From Manihot esculenta (Eukaryota > Streptophyta > Magnoliopsida > Malpighiales > Euphorbiaceae): a stretch of DNA of 64,000 bases. The DNA is taken from positions 26,516,020 through 26,580,019 of the forward strand of contig NC_035170.2 in NCBI RefSeq assembly GCF_001659605.2, written 5' to 3'. The number at the start of each line of letters is the position of its first letter. The stretch's first letter is position 1. A program made the translations under genes and the position numbers. The notes under the pieces were generated by a model that had not been told where the DNA came from, ran no database searches, and was given only the letters and a program-made list of their open reading frames with translations. This document shows, piece by piece, positions 12,281 to 23,850 of the stretch.

Positions 12281-12514
12281 TTATTTATTTATTTTTAATA
12301 ATAATTTATTTTTATTATTTAAACATATTTTAAACGGTAATAATAATAAAAAATTAAAATAAGAAATACAATAAATTTTATTTATTATAAATATATTAAT
12401 TAATAATATTATTAAATATAAAAATATAATTTGAAAATAAAAATAAAAATAAAAATAAAATATATTAAGATGTCACTCGACATAAATATATAAATTTAAT
12501 AATGTTATTAGCAG

Positions 12515-12599
12515 CACTCCAAGGCTTAGCCTGGTGGAAAGTGCATCATGTAATCTTGAAAGGTCTAAGTTCGACTCCCCCAACCCCTATTTCAAAAAA
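12515..12599 (+). mobile_element. tRNA-derived SINE with target duplication, left arm only
   Basis: An 85-bp insert has an A-box-like TAGCCTGGTGGAAAGTGC, a B box AAGTTCGACTCCC and a terminal A run. It is flanked by a 16-17 bp direct repeat (ATAATGTTATTAGCAG at 12498-12514 and 12600-12616). The matching intron position in the right arm (about 16443-16458) has one uninterrupted copy of the target. This fits a SINE inserted after the inverted duplication formed. It is too short and too poorly paired to be a functional tRNA gene. Confidence 0.85.
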
Positions 12600-14340
12600 A
12601 ATAATGTTATTAGCAGAAATACATCAACCTAAGCATATCAATTATCAAACTCTATATATGTATATAAAATCACAGTGATTTATTTTCATTATCTAAATAT
12701 TTTTTTATAGGGTAGTTATTCAATTTTTATAAATATATTTTTAGCATTATATTTATTGTTAAAATAAAAAATATAATAATTTTTAAAATAAAATATAATA
12801 AAAATTTGATTACTCTATGATATAATTATATAAGATTAATTATGCACTGGACAATCTTTTATATATTTATTATTATTCGCATAAGAAGTAGAAAACATAA
12901 TTAATAATATTGATTATAATTTTTTATAATTTATTTATTACTAAAAATAAAAATAAAATATATATGTTAAAATTTTTAGTTTATTGTGATCAATATATTA
13001 TATTAAAAAATGGTAGAAAATTAAAAAATTACATACTAATAGTAATGGTAGAAAATTAAAAAGAGATAAAAAACATATAGTATCAATTAATTAATATTGA
13101 TTATAATTTTTTTATAATTTATTTATTAATAAAAATAAAAATAAAATATATATGTTAAAATTTTTATTTTATTGTGATTAATTTATTATATTAAAAAAGT
13201 CAAATAAAATTAAAAAGTCACAAACTAATAGCAATAATATTAAAAAATTAAAAAGTCACATAATAATAATAGTCATAGAAAATTAAAAACTCATATATAA
13301 ATTATAATAATAAATATAATAAATTTTATTTATGATTGATATATTAATTAGTAATATTATTAAATATAAAAAATATAATTTGAAAAATAAAAATAAAATA
13401 TGTGTGGCACTTAACATAAATATATAAATTTAAGAGTTTCACTTAACATAATTATTATCAATCTTCCTATAATCTAGCCTATCCTGGAAAGAAAATATGA
13501 ATTTGTAGCAAAACATTATAAATCAGTCATTCTGAATTTAAAAAAGCAAAACAAGAACAGCAATAATTATGGATGGTAATTCAGGAAAATATAAAAAAGG
13601 TGCGATCTTACCAGGATTAGGATAGAATTTTGTAGGATCATTTGGGCACGCCAGGAAAAGAAGATTTTGTGGTTTAAATAGAATTTGGCACAACTTGCAT
13701 AACCAATCCTGCAATACTTGAGAATCTGTAAGATCCTTCTTTTTGAATTTCTTATACAGCTTTACGTCTAGATTTTTAGACCAGCGAATAAGAGGATTAT
13801 AGAGCTCTTCGTCGTGTAATTTTTCCTCAGGGATCATCTTCATCATGAGTAAATGTATCATGGATTCAGAATCAAGCACAGCACTGTGCTCAAGAAGCCA
13901 ATCATAATCATCTTTCCTTGTAATGTTTTTAATCATCAGTTGCAGTGAATTCTTATGATCCTCTAATACCTGCCGAAATTTATCTTTGCCACCTTCCACA
14001 AGCTGAGACATGCTGTTCAATTCATTCAGAATGGCGAGATACAATAATGAAATTGAACGCATAGCATCAATACATACCGAATCATCAGTGTATTTCAATA
14101 CTTGTAATATAAGCGGCAGACGACTAAGATGCACCTCCATTTTTTTCATTACTCGTCCAAATCCAACTTTAATGGTTGTAATCGAGTACAGAACTATAAA
14201 CTTTTCACCATTCCTTTGCTTATCATTCTCATCATCAACCTTATGCTCATCATCCTCATTATTAACCTCATCATCTTCGTCTGTCTCATCATCCTCATTA
14301 TCAACCTCACCATCTTCGTCTGTCTCATCATCCTCATTAT

Positions 14341-14717
14341 TGATGCACTCTTACTGATGAGTGCAGATAAGTTTCTTGGTGATGAAAAAGCACCTTTAGT
14401 GTTGGAATTTTGTAATTTGCTTAGGGAGGTATCTAATGAAGATCCTCTGTATCAGTCATGCCGGACTACTCTAAGAAAATTGCTGGAAATAGGTAATTAT
14501 GAGATACATCTCAATAATGGGTTACGCACAATGCTCCAAATTTTAGATTTTTTTAAAGAGTCGTTAGTAGCCCTATTACATGGATTGGGCGAGACCACCT
14601 ACCCAACCGCACACATTCAGTCTTTGCAAATTCAATTTCGTGACTTCCGGACATTCTCACGCGCATTATGTCAAGCAATTGATGGTCAGGCGGAAGCCGA
14701 TGAAGATGGTGAGGTTG
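14341..14717 (+). other. Spacer at the centre of the inverted duplication
   Basis: 377 bp not repeated in the left arm. From 14348 it is the 5' portion of copy R's first retained exon, matching copy C from CTCTTACTGATGAG onward. Just left of that, the sequence switches to reverse-complement acidic repeat. Both copies therefore lose everything upstream of this point. Confidence 0.85.
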
Positions 14718-14815
14718 ATAATGAGGATGATGAGACAGACGAAGATGGTGAGGTTGATAATGAGGATGATGAGACAGACGAAGATGATGAGGTTAATAAT
14801 GAGGATGATGAGCAT
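14699..14815 (+). repeat. Acidic coding minisatellite, 3 x 39 bp
   Basis: Three in-frame units of 13 codons (DEDGEVDNEDDET type) at 14699-14737, 14738-14776 and 14777-14815. Copy C has two units (from about 36382). The inner breakpoint of the left arm falls in this repeat. Confidence 0.85.
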
Positions 14816-16630
14816 AAGGTTGATAATGAGAATGATAAGCAAAGGAATGGTGAAAAGTTTATAGTTCTGTACTCGATTACAACCATTGAAGTTGGATTTG
14901 GACGAGTAATGAAAAAAATGGAGGTGCATCTTAGTCGTCTGCCGCTTATATTACAAGTATTGAAATACACTGATGATTCGGTATGTATTGATGCTATGCG
15001 TTCAATTTCATTATTGTATCTCGCCATTCTGAATGAATTGAACAGCATGTCTCAGCTTGTGGAAGGTGCCAAAGATGAATTTCGGCAGGTATTAGAGGAT
15101 CATAAGAATTCACTACAACTAATGATTAAAACCATTACAAGGAAAGACGATTATGATTGGCTTCTCGAGCACAGTGCTGTGCTTGATTCTGAATCCATGA
15201 TACATTTACTCATGATGAAGATGATCCCTGAGGAAAAATTACGCGACGAAGAGCTCTATAATCCTCTTATTCGCTGGTCTAAAAATCTAGACGTAAAGCT
15301 GTATAAGAAATTCAAAAAGAAGGATCTTACAGATTCTCAAGTATTGCAGGATTGGTTATGCAAGTTGTGCCAAATTCTATTCAAACCACAAAATCTTCTT
15401 TTTCTGGCGTGCCCAAATGATCCAACAAAATTCTATCCTAATCCTGGTAAGATCGCACCTTTTTTATATTTTCCTGAATTACCATCCATAATTATTGCTG
15501 TTCTTGTTTTGCTTTTTTAAATTCAGAATGACTGATTTATAATGTTTTGCTACAAATTCATATTTTCTTTCCAGGATAGGCTAGATTATAGGAAGATTGA
15601 TAATAATTATGTTAAGTGAAACTCTTAAATTTATATATTTATGTTAAGTGCCACACATATTTTATTTTTATTTTTCAAATTATATTTTTTATATTTAATA
15701 ATATTACTAATTAATATATCAATCATAAATAAAATTTATTATATTTATTATTATAATTTATATATGAGTTTTTAATTTTCTATGACTATTATTATTATGT
15801 GACTTTTTAATTTTTTAATATTATTGCTATTAGTTTGTGACTTTTTAATTTTATTTGACTTTTTTAATATAATAAATTAATCACAATAAAATAAAAATTT
15901 TAACATATATATTTTATTTTTATTTTTAATAATAAATAAATTATAAAAAAATTATAATCAATATTAATTAATTGATACTATATGTTTTTTATCTCTTTTT
16001 AATTTTCTACCATTACTATTAGTATGTAATTTTTTAATTTTCTACCATTTTTTAATATAATATATTGATCACAATAAACTAAAAATTTTAACATATATAT
16101 TTTATTTTTATTTTTAGTAATAAATAAATTATAAAAAATTATAATCAATATTATTAATTATGTTTTCTACTTCTTATGCGAATAATAATAAATATATAAA
16201 AGATTGTCAAGTGCATAATTAATCTTATATAATTATATCATAGAGTAATCAAATTTTTATTATATTTTATTTTAAAAAATATTATATTTTTTATTTTAAC
16301 AATAAATATAATGCTAAAAATATATTTATAAAAATTGAATAACTACCCTATAAAAAAATATTTAGATAATGAAAATAAATCACTGTGATTTTATATACAT
16401 ATATAGAGTTTGATAATTGATATGCTTAGGTTGATGTATTTCTGCTAATAACATTATTAAATTTATATATTTATGTCGAGTGACATCTTAATATATTTTA
16501 TTTTTATTTTTATATTTAATAATATTATTAATTAATATATTTATAATAAATAAAATTTATTATATTTCTTATTTTAATTTTTTATTATTATTACCGTTTA
16601 AAAGATGTTTAAATAATAAAAATAAATTAT

Positions 16631-16661
<31 letters not shown>

Positions 16662-18850
16662 AGTCCATACTATCTCACAGCAGCGCTAGTTTATTAATTT
16701 AACAATTTTCTTATCATATCTAATATAATCTAATTAATAAATATTATATATTTGTATTTTTTTAATATAAATAAATATATAGAATAAATATATATAATCA
16801 ATTAAAACTATTATAAAAAATATTAATTGTGATAAAATATAAATAATTAAAGAATTAATAAAATTAATTGTATAAAATATTATCAAATTAAAATTTTATT
16901 AATTTAAATAATTTATCAAAAAATCACCTATATTAGTTGAATTTATACTTCTCCTCTATAATTATCTTTTTTATTCTATAATAATAAATTGCATATAAAA
17001 TATTTTTAATATCCGCATAATGTGGAGGCCAACGACTTGTTAAATCATAATAAGTGTGTTATATGTAAGAACTATAGATTTTCTTTCCTTTAATGCAATG
17101 CAGAATTGGAGCCACAGCCGTTACACTGGGATTGTTTTGAAAATTGTGGTAAGGCGATTGCATTGGCATTGATGCATGAAGTACACGTAGGTGTTGCTCT
17201 TCATCGTGTCTTTCTTTTGCAACTGGCTGGAAAGGATATTTCTGTAGAAGACGTAAGGGATGCAGATCCATCTTTTTACAATAACAAGGCCAATAAGGAA
17301 CCTTTTCACGATGATGATCAAATTCAGAATGAATTTATCAAGTCAATATCAGAACAGATACGCTTTTTCAAAAATGGCTTTGATAGTGTTTTTGGAAAAT
17401 CAATCTTCCAACAGCTATCTGATAATGGAATAGAGCCTGATGACCTTAACCTAGTTCTAAAAGGAAGCATAGAACTTGAATTTAATTCTGATGAGAATCT
17501 TGACGACAAGCAAAATGATCCTTTGATGCCCCAAGATAATGAAAGTGATCCCCTGACGTACAGGTACTTTAAGGTATGTGCTAGCAGAATTTCCTTTGTG
17601 TTACTCTAGTATAACTACTGTTTCCCTTTACTTTTCCATTCTCATCAAATCTCCAAATCTTGATCTATTAAACTGTAACTATGTTAAATACTGGCAGGTC
17701 AATTTACAAAATCTTAATATTCCGGAGTGGCAACAGGGTAAGCGTCTCGGAGAGGGAAAATTTGGAAAAGTGTTTGAAGGATATGCTCCTGGTGGTTTCT
17801 TTTTTGCCATAAAAGAAATAAAGATTGAACCTGAGGCAAACATTGAGCAAATTTATGATGAAATTCGCTTATTATGTCAGTTAAGACATCCAAATATAGT
17901 CAAATACTATAGCATGGAGAAGGATGAAGGGAATCTCAATATTTTTCTGGAGCTTGTAACTAAAGGTTCCCTCAAAGATGTGTATGGAACTTTTGAATTA
18001 GAAGATTCCCAGGTTTCACACTACACCAAGCAGATACTGGAAGGTCTAAAGTATCTCCATGAGCGAAATGTTGTTCATAGGGACATCAAATGTGCAAATA
18101 TATTAGTGAATGAAAAAGGTCGCATAAAAATTGCAGATTTTGGATTGGCAAAAGTGATGGAATTAAACACTCTTATGAAGTCTTCTTACTATGGGACACC
18201 AGGTTGGATGGCTCCTGAGGTTGCTAAATCGGGCGATTATGGACCTAAAGCTGATATTTGGAGCCTTGGTTGCACAGTCTTGGAGATGTTAACAAGGAAA
18301 ACTCCACACGTGATGGAAGGTGGGAAATTGCTAGATCTCCCAGATCTTCCATCACAGCATTCACGAGATTTTATCAAGGAGTGCTTGCAAGATAATAAAG
18401 TTGACCGTCCATCTGCTGCTGAGCTTTTGCAACATCCTTTTGTGAAAGGTTTTGGCTTATAATATTTCTTCAGCTTGAACTATGTGATAGATGTGTGTTT
18501 ATGAGCATTCAATATTAAGAACTCCATAAATATTTATGAAATTTTATAATTTTGTTTAGTAATTTTTGGATTAGTGAAGTATTTGGGTTGATATATTTTG
18601 ATGGAGATAGCGTTTTCAGTTGGTGTTGTGTGCACTTGAAGGCAGCATAAGATTGTTAAACATAATAAAATTGTTTTTTTGATCGGTTTGGATAATGGCT
18701 GATAATATATAAAAAGTAAAATTTTTTTAATATTGTGACATATGCATATATAATTGTAGAATTATATAATTGGAAGCGATGCATGAATCTAGAGGTGAGC
18801 ATAAATTTGTTTGAATAAAAAAACTGAATTAAATTGATAATTTCAATTTT
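14718..18850. repeat. Right arm of the large inverted duplication
   Basis: Inverted partner of 9965-14340. Exons, splice sites, introns and 3' flank match with scattered substitutions, a short (TA)n tract and no SINE. The match fades after TCTAGAGGTGAGC and AAAAAAACTGAATT (about 18785-18850). Confidence 0.92.
16634..16661. repeat. Short (TA)n tract in intron 1 of copy R
   Basis: About 14 TA units, the counterpart of the much longer tract at 12168-12276. Confidence 0.9.
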
Positions 18851-21800
18851 TTTAATTTTTAATATTTTTATAATTTAATTTTTAATTTTTTCTACTCAAT
18901 TTAATTCAGAATCGAACCGACCGACACTGCATAAATCTCTGAATTTAAGAGCTGGCGATGGAGGGAGCTTGTGAAAAACAAAGTTGTTGTCATTTTTGTA
19001 ATAGAAATCTTTTTAAAATTGTTAATTGGAAAAATAATAATTTATGAATAGAAGAAATAAAAATGTGTTACCTAACCCTTTTCTTTTTTTTTTTTTTTTA
19101 ATTGGATGTTCGTCTCCGCTTATTTATATGAATAGACGATACGTAATCTACATATTTATTGACTTAGCTTCTTATCTTCTTACTATTTTACACGATTATT
19201 TTTTATATATATTTTTAAAGAAAAAGTAATATATATATATATATATATATATTACTTATATATATATATAGTTTTATTTATTTTTATTTTTTAATTTTAA
19301 TTTCATTTATAGTAAAATAATATTTATAGTATGATATTATCAAATAGCAATAATTTTTGATAAAAAATATTTAAATAAATTATAATTATTAATTAAAAAT
19401 AAAAAAATATAAAAAAATTATGTAATTTTATTTGTTTTTATTTTAAAATTTATAATTTAATTTATATTAAATTAGTATTTTATAATATGATTTTTATGTT
19501 AATATTTTTGAAATTAATTTTATTTTAAAATTGATAATTTAATTTACATAAAATTAATATATTGTAATATAATTTTTATATTAATATTTTTATTCGTATT
19601 TAAAAAATATTATTTTTTATTAATAATAAATATAATTTAATATAAATTAAATTACAGACTCATTAATACTCTACATAATGTTTTTTGTTTTGCTTTTCTT
19701 TATTTTTAATGTTTAATATATTTTAAAAAATTAGTCTATTAAAATATTTTTATTAAAAATATTAAATTATTTTTTAAAAAGTAAATTTTTTAATAAGTTT
19801 GATATGTTATATATAAATTTATTAATTTTATTAAAGTTTATCGGACAAAAAATTTATTATTTTTTATATTTATATTTATATTTTAAAATTTTAAATAATA
19901 AAATCAAATTTTTTATATTTATTTCAATAAAATCTATTAAATAAACATTTAAATATTTATTTTTATTTTTATTTCTATTTAAAATTTAAAATTTTAAATA
20001 ATAAAATAATTTTTTTAATTTGTCACCTTTATAATAATTTTTTTTTTAATTTGTCACCTTAATAATAAATTTAAAATTTTAAATAATAAAATAATTTTTT
20101 TAATTTGTCACCTTTAAAATAAATTTTCTTTTTTAATTTGTCACCTTTCTAATCCATATTTACTGACAGCTTCTTACTGTTTTACATACTGTTTTTTTTT
20201 TTAATGTTTTTTAATGTTTAAAATGTTTATAAAAATTAATCTATTAAAAATATTTATTTAATAAAAAATTAAAATATTTTAAAAAAATAAATTTTCATTT
20301 TAAAATATGAGATCGAGATGTTATATATAAATTTATTGATTTTTTTTAAGATATATTAGAAAAAAAGTTTAAAGATTTATGAATTTTTATATTTATATTT
20401 TAAACTTCAAATTTTAAACAATAAAATTAATTTTTTTATATTATTTTAGTTTTAGTAATTATTTCAATTAATTTTTATTATAAAATTTTTAATCCAAATA
20501 TTATAACACAAGATTATTTCTTGAAATGTCTTCCGATAAAAAGTTCAGTTTATATGAATATATATTTATATTTAAATTTTAAAATTTTAAATAATAAATG
20601 AAAATTTTTTTAATTTATAATTTTTATAAAAAAAATTAAATTGAGTTCGAAAAAATTCATGACAAATTATAATATTTTCTAAAATTTTTTATATTAATAA
20701 ATATATAATATTTTAATTTAAATTTTATATTAAAATAAATTTATTTTATATTATTTATCCTATGTAATACTAATAATATTATATTAAATAAATATTTATT
20801 ATAAATAAATTCTTATTATATAAAATATGACATATAAATATTATTTATTAAAATATTTTATTAAATATTTATACTGTACACATTTTTAATATATGAAAAA
20901 CTATATTTTGTATTATTTTAATATGTAAAATTATCTTTTTTATAATTTTTATAAAAACTTATATTTTTTAACTACTTATAAGATTTCTTATAAGTTTTTT
21001 GAAATATTTAATATTTTATTTTGCTCACTTATATAATAAATAAATTTATGATATATATATTAATTTATTGAATATCAATAATATAAAATAAAATATTATA
21101 TATTTTAATATATAATATTTTAATATTTTAAATTTTTATTAATTTACCATATATATATAAATGAGAATAAAAAATAAGTGATGCAATTAAAAAAAGATAT
21201 TGTTGAAATAAAAAATATATTTAAATGATTATTTTATTAATAAATAAAATTTTAAAGACTATATTATAATTTATCATAAATTTTTCAAATTAAATTTAGT
21301 ATAATTCTAATAAATTAAAAAAATTTAATTCTATTATTCAAAATTTAAATTTTAAAATACAAATATAAATTAATGTAAATATTAAAAAAATTTATTCAAT
21401 AAATTTTTCAAAAAGTAATTTTACGTGTAGAAATTTTTTAGTTAAAATTAATTAAAGCTAAAGATTAAAATTAAAGTAAATATAAAATAATTAACTATTA
21501 TCCAAAATTTTAAGTATAGGATCTAAATATAAAAAAAAATTATATATCTCTTCACACGCTTCAAAAGTCAAAAGAGTTTCTAGATTATGAATTATTCATT
21601 ATTCTTTTATATTACTTGTGGGTGCACCAGTCCAGCTTGACGGCTTTCTGCTTCCTGCTTCTCTTACCCGCCTCTTCATTGCTGGATTCAAGAATCTAAA
21701 ATCCATATCCATGGGTATCCAAAACCTCACCTCTCTTAAAGAATTAGAAATTTAAAAATATTATACTCAGATCATGTTATTTTAATTGAAGTATTTTTGC

Positions 21801-22470
21801 GTACTTAACAAAATTTACAATTATTCATTCTGTTAAATGAATTAAATTTTAATAAATTTGGGCCCATGTGAGTGTATAATTAATTTAATATAAATTTAAA
21901 GAAATTACATACTCAGATTACAGTTTTGTAAATTTTATAGCCATTGCTGCGTTTGGTCAAATACCTGCTGGCTGCCAACTCCTTAAAGAAAAGAGGGAAA
22001 AAAAAAAAAATACTGTTCCCTGAAAAAGTTACTGGGCGTTCCATTGCCAATTAAATATTTAGCCTGTTCAATGGACTTCTTTTGACCAAGTTTGATTAGC
22101 ACTCTTCAATTATGTGGCTATAACTCGATCCTTGGTTGATGACTGAATCAATCGGGTGACTCTCACCTAATGAGTGAATCGTTCAAAGCCCAAAACAGCC
22201 ACAACCCTCTTGAATTTAATGGGCAAAAAGCAATTAACCCAACCTACGATATTTTCCATAAAGTTTTGTGACTTAATAGGTGAAGAATAAGTACTATGTA
22301 CACATAAATGTATAGGCAGTGGCGGAGCCAGACCTTTCCTTTGATAAGGTACCGGCTGTGCCGCTGCGACACTTTCATTCCACTGCAAAGTATTTTCCGA
22401 TTGCCGGTACAGCACGTGCCTCTTTACCGTACCTTTCCTTCGCCCCTGTCTAATTTATAAATAAAAACTC
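18850..22470. other. AT-rich intergenic DNA without a recognised gene
   Basis: No supportable coding sequence. The stretch 18945-19170 resembles the module at 8552-8850 and 23930-24240 (GAGCTGGCGATGGAG, CATTTTTGTAATAG). A TA tract lies at 19231-19270. Around 21545-21660, TCAAAAGAGTTTCTAGATTA and a following CCAGCTTGACGG resemble sequence just upstream of gene copy C (30260-30310 and 30885-30900), suggesting another orphaned upstream remnant. A run CAGTGGCGGAGCCAG near 22318 resembles plant transposon termini, but no partner was found. Confidence 0.6.
20012..20160. repeat. Degenerate tandem repeat with TTTAATTTGTCACCTT
   Basis: TTTAATTTGTCACCTT recurs four times, separated by AT-rich spacers of 20-50 bp. 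No function is suggested. Confidence 0.7.
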
Positions 22471-22956
22471 CCTCAGCTTTTAAAACGATTACAAATTGAT
22501 TATTATTTATTTATATAAATTTTATATATAATTTTTTTAAACAGAAAATAAATCATTTATATTATAAATAAATTCACATGAAAATAAATTAATGAAGACA
22601 TAACTTTTTTTTAATTTACAATTTCTTACTCTAAATAAACTATAGCAATGTTTATTAAAAATAATCAAAGACGAAAGCTATTTTGACAAGTAATAAATAT
22701 TAATTTGCATAGTCCACTTCTCCCTCCCTCTTAACATTTTTCCCCGTCAACTTTAATCTTTTTTAATTTGATTAAATATTATTCTTAATTAATGTGGACG
22801 ATTGGTAGTACAGCGGACGAACTGTAATGAAAAGGACAAAGTTGGTATCATTTTTATAATAGAAATCCTTTTCAAATATGAAATTATTTTTTAAATTTTG
22901 AGATGTTATATATAAATTTATTAAAGAATAATAAATTTTGTGTAAAACCCTAATGG

Positions 22957-23426
22957 TAGGTGACCATTCGATCGGTTTTGTTCAAAATCAAACCGAATCG
23001 AATAAATCGAAAATTGAAATTTTAGTGTTTATGAAAGTCGAATCGAATTGATTTTGGTTAGAAATCGAATCGAATCGAACTGATCTGATTCGGTTTGATT
23101 CGGTTCGGTTTGATCAGTTTCGATTTTTAATAATTTTTTTTATTTTTTACACTTGATTTGAAATATTTTAAAATTTAATTAAAATATTTTAATCTTAATA
23201 TGATTTAATTTCTCTATATTATTAAAAAAATATATTATTATCACTAATCGGTTCGGTTCGATTTTTTCAATTTTTTTCTGATTAAAACCAAATTAAATCG
23301 AAATAATTGAAATTTCTAAAATTAAAAATCGAATCAAACTAAAATACATAAACAACCAAATTAAATTTTTAAATCAATTCAATTCGATCAATTTTTTTTA
23401 TTTAAACAGAATACGGCTCACTCCTA
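22957..23426. mobile_element. hAT-like miniature element inserted in block B2
   Basis: 470 bp with imperfect inverted ends (TAGGTGACCATTCG on the left; CGGCTCACTCCTA on the right) and an interior full of CGGTT/AACCG words. Both paralogous blocks show the uninterrupted site (ACCCTACCATTGCTGG at about 8120 and 29495). Flanks CCTAATGG and CCTACCAA could be a diverged 8-bp target duplication. No coding capacity is seen. Confidence 0.7.
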
Positions 23427-23696
23427 CCTACCAATTCTGACTGTCATATTTATTAATGAATAATATAAAAGAATAAACGTAGATGTTTATCTCACCGTCC
23501 TTTCATTTTATAATAATATGATTTAATGTAAATATTTAAATTTTTATTTAAAAACTAAATTTAAATAAAAAATTAATTAAAATTAATTGACATATAATTA
23601 AAATTAAAGTAAATATGAAATAATTGATTTTATTATTTAAAATTTTAAATTTAAAATATAAATGTAAAAATAATAAAAAAAATTTTCAATAATTTT

Positions 23697-23850
23697 TTTA
23701 AAATTACAATGAAATAATGAAAATAAGTTATTTTAAAAAATTGTTTTTATAAAATACATTAAGAAAGTATATTTTTAAAATTACAATGAAATAATGAAAA
23801 TAAGTTATTTTAAAAAATTGTTTTTATAAAATACATTAAGAAAGTATATT
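23697..23850. repeat. Exact 77-bp tandem duplication
   Basis: A 77-bp unit starting near TTACAATGAAATAATG (first at 23704, again at 23781) is repeated without visible changes. The same sequence occurs once in block B1 near 8400. Confidence 0.85.

Larger units (their letters stand above)
9965..14340. repeat. Left arm of the large inverted duplication
   Basis: The reverse complement matches 14718-18850 almost throughout. The match covers the 3' flank, three exons, two introns and the start of an acidic coding repeat. Differences include a longer (TA)n tract, an 85-bp SINE found only here, and four extra codons in the kinase exon. The inner edge falls inside the 39-bp acidic minisatellite. The outer match fades near 9965 in the hAT-like element. 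Confidence 0.92.
10368..14340 (-). pseudogene. HECT N-lobe/MEKK-kinase fusion gene, copy L, 5'-truncated
   Basis: Exons on minus: 14340-13612 (open, 5' end lost at the palindrome centre), 11738-11269, and 11144-10368 with the stop. Donors and acceptors are GT-AG, and the spliced frame stays open (phases 1 and 0). The first exon gives an acidic stretch, a UPL5-like helical region and the start of the HECT N-lobe (LFLACPNDPTKFYPNP). The second gives the rest of the N-lobe (IALALMHEVQVG, DISVEDVRDADPS). The third gives a full MEKK-type kinase with GEGKFGKVFEG, FAIKE, VVHRDIKCANIL, DFGLAK and GWMAPE. The ubiquitin-like domain, start codon and promoter are absent. There is no HECT C-lobe or catalytic cysteine. 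An insertion relative to copy R gives KDDDEGKKKLN. An expressed protein is unlikely, but transcription is possible. Confidence 0.85.
14348..18462 (+). pseudogene. HECT N-lobe/MEKK-kinase fusion gene, copy R, 5'-truncated
   Basis: Exons 14348-15446, 17104-17573 and 17698-18462 join in phases 1 and 0. From the first internal ATG (14357) this would encode about 774 residues. The order is: UPL5-like region (LVLEFCNLLREVSNEDPLY), an acidic run of three 13-residue repeats, a helical region with LNELNSMSQL and DWLLEHSAVL, the HECT N-lobe (KPQNLLFLACPND; KAIALALMHEVHVG), then a complete kinase (GEGKFGKVFEG; FAIKE; HRDIKCANIL; DFGLAK; GWMAPE). The kinase exon starts VNLQNLNIPEW, exactly where UPL5-type proteins would continue into the rest of HECT. 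Compared with copy C, about 12 residues before SRDFI are missing (region of helix G). Ubiquitin-like segment and promoter are lost. All exons are open, so a shortened protein is possible if transcribed. Confidence 0.85.

Noticed and set aside
12165..12362. 65-codon open frame rich in Tyr-Ile
   Set aside because: Translation of a TA microsatellite, with no coding signal.
12515..12599. Possible tRNA gene (A and B boxes)
   Set aside because: The body is too short for a cloverleaf with acceptor pairing, ends in an A run and has a target duplication. A SINE explains all of this.
14129..14347. Upstream extension of the copy R frame through 14129-14347
   Set aside because: This stretch is the left arm read in antisense. 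Homology to copy C starts only at about 14348.
14666..15048. Open frames antisense to the acidic region of copy R (Ser-rich and Ile/Leu-rich)
   Set aside because: They mirror the Asp/Glu repeat on the other strand. The spliced plus-strand gene with conserved domains explains the sequence.
22167..22415. 82-codon minus-strand open frame
   Set aside because: No recognisable domain or conserved context. It lies next to transposon-like sequence.
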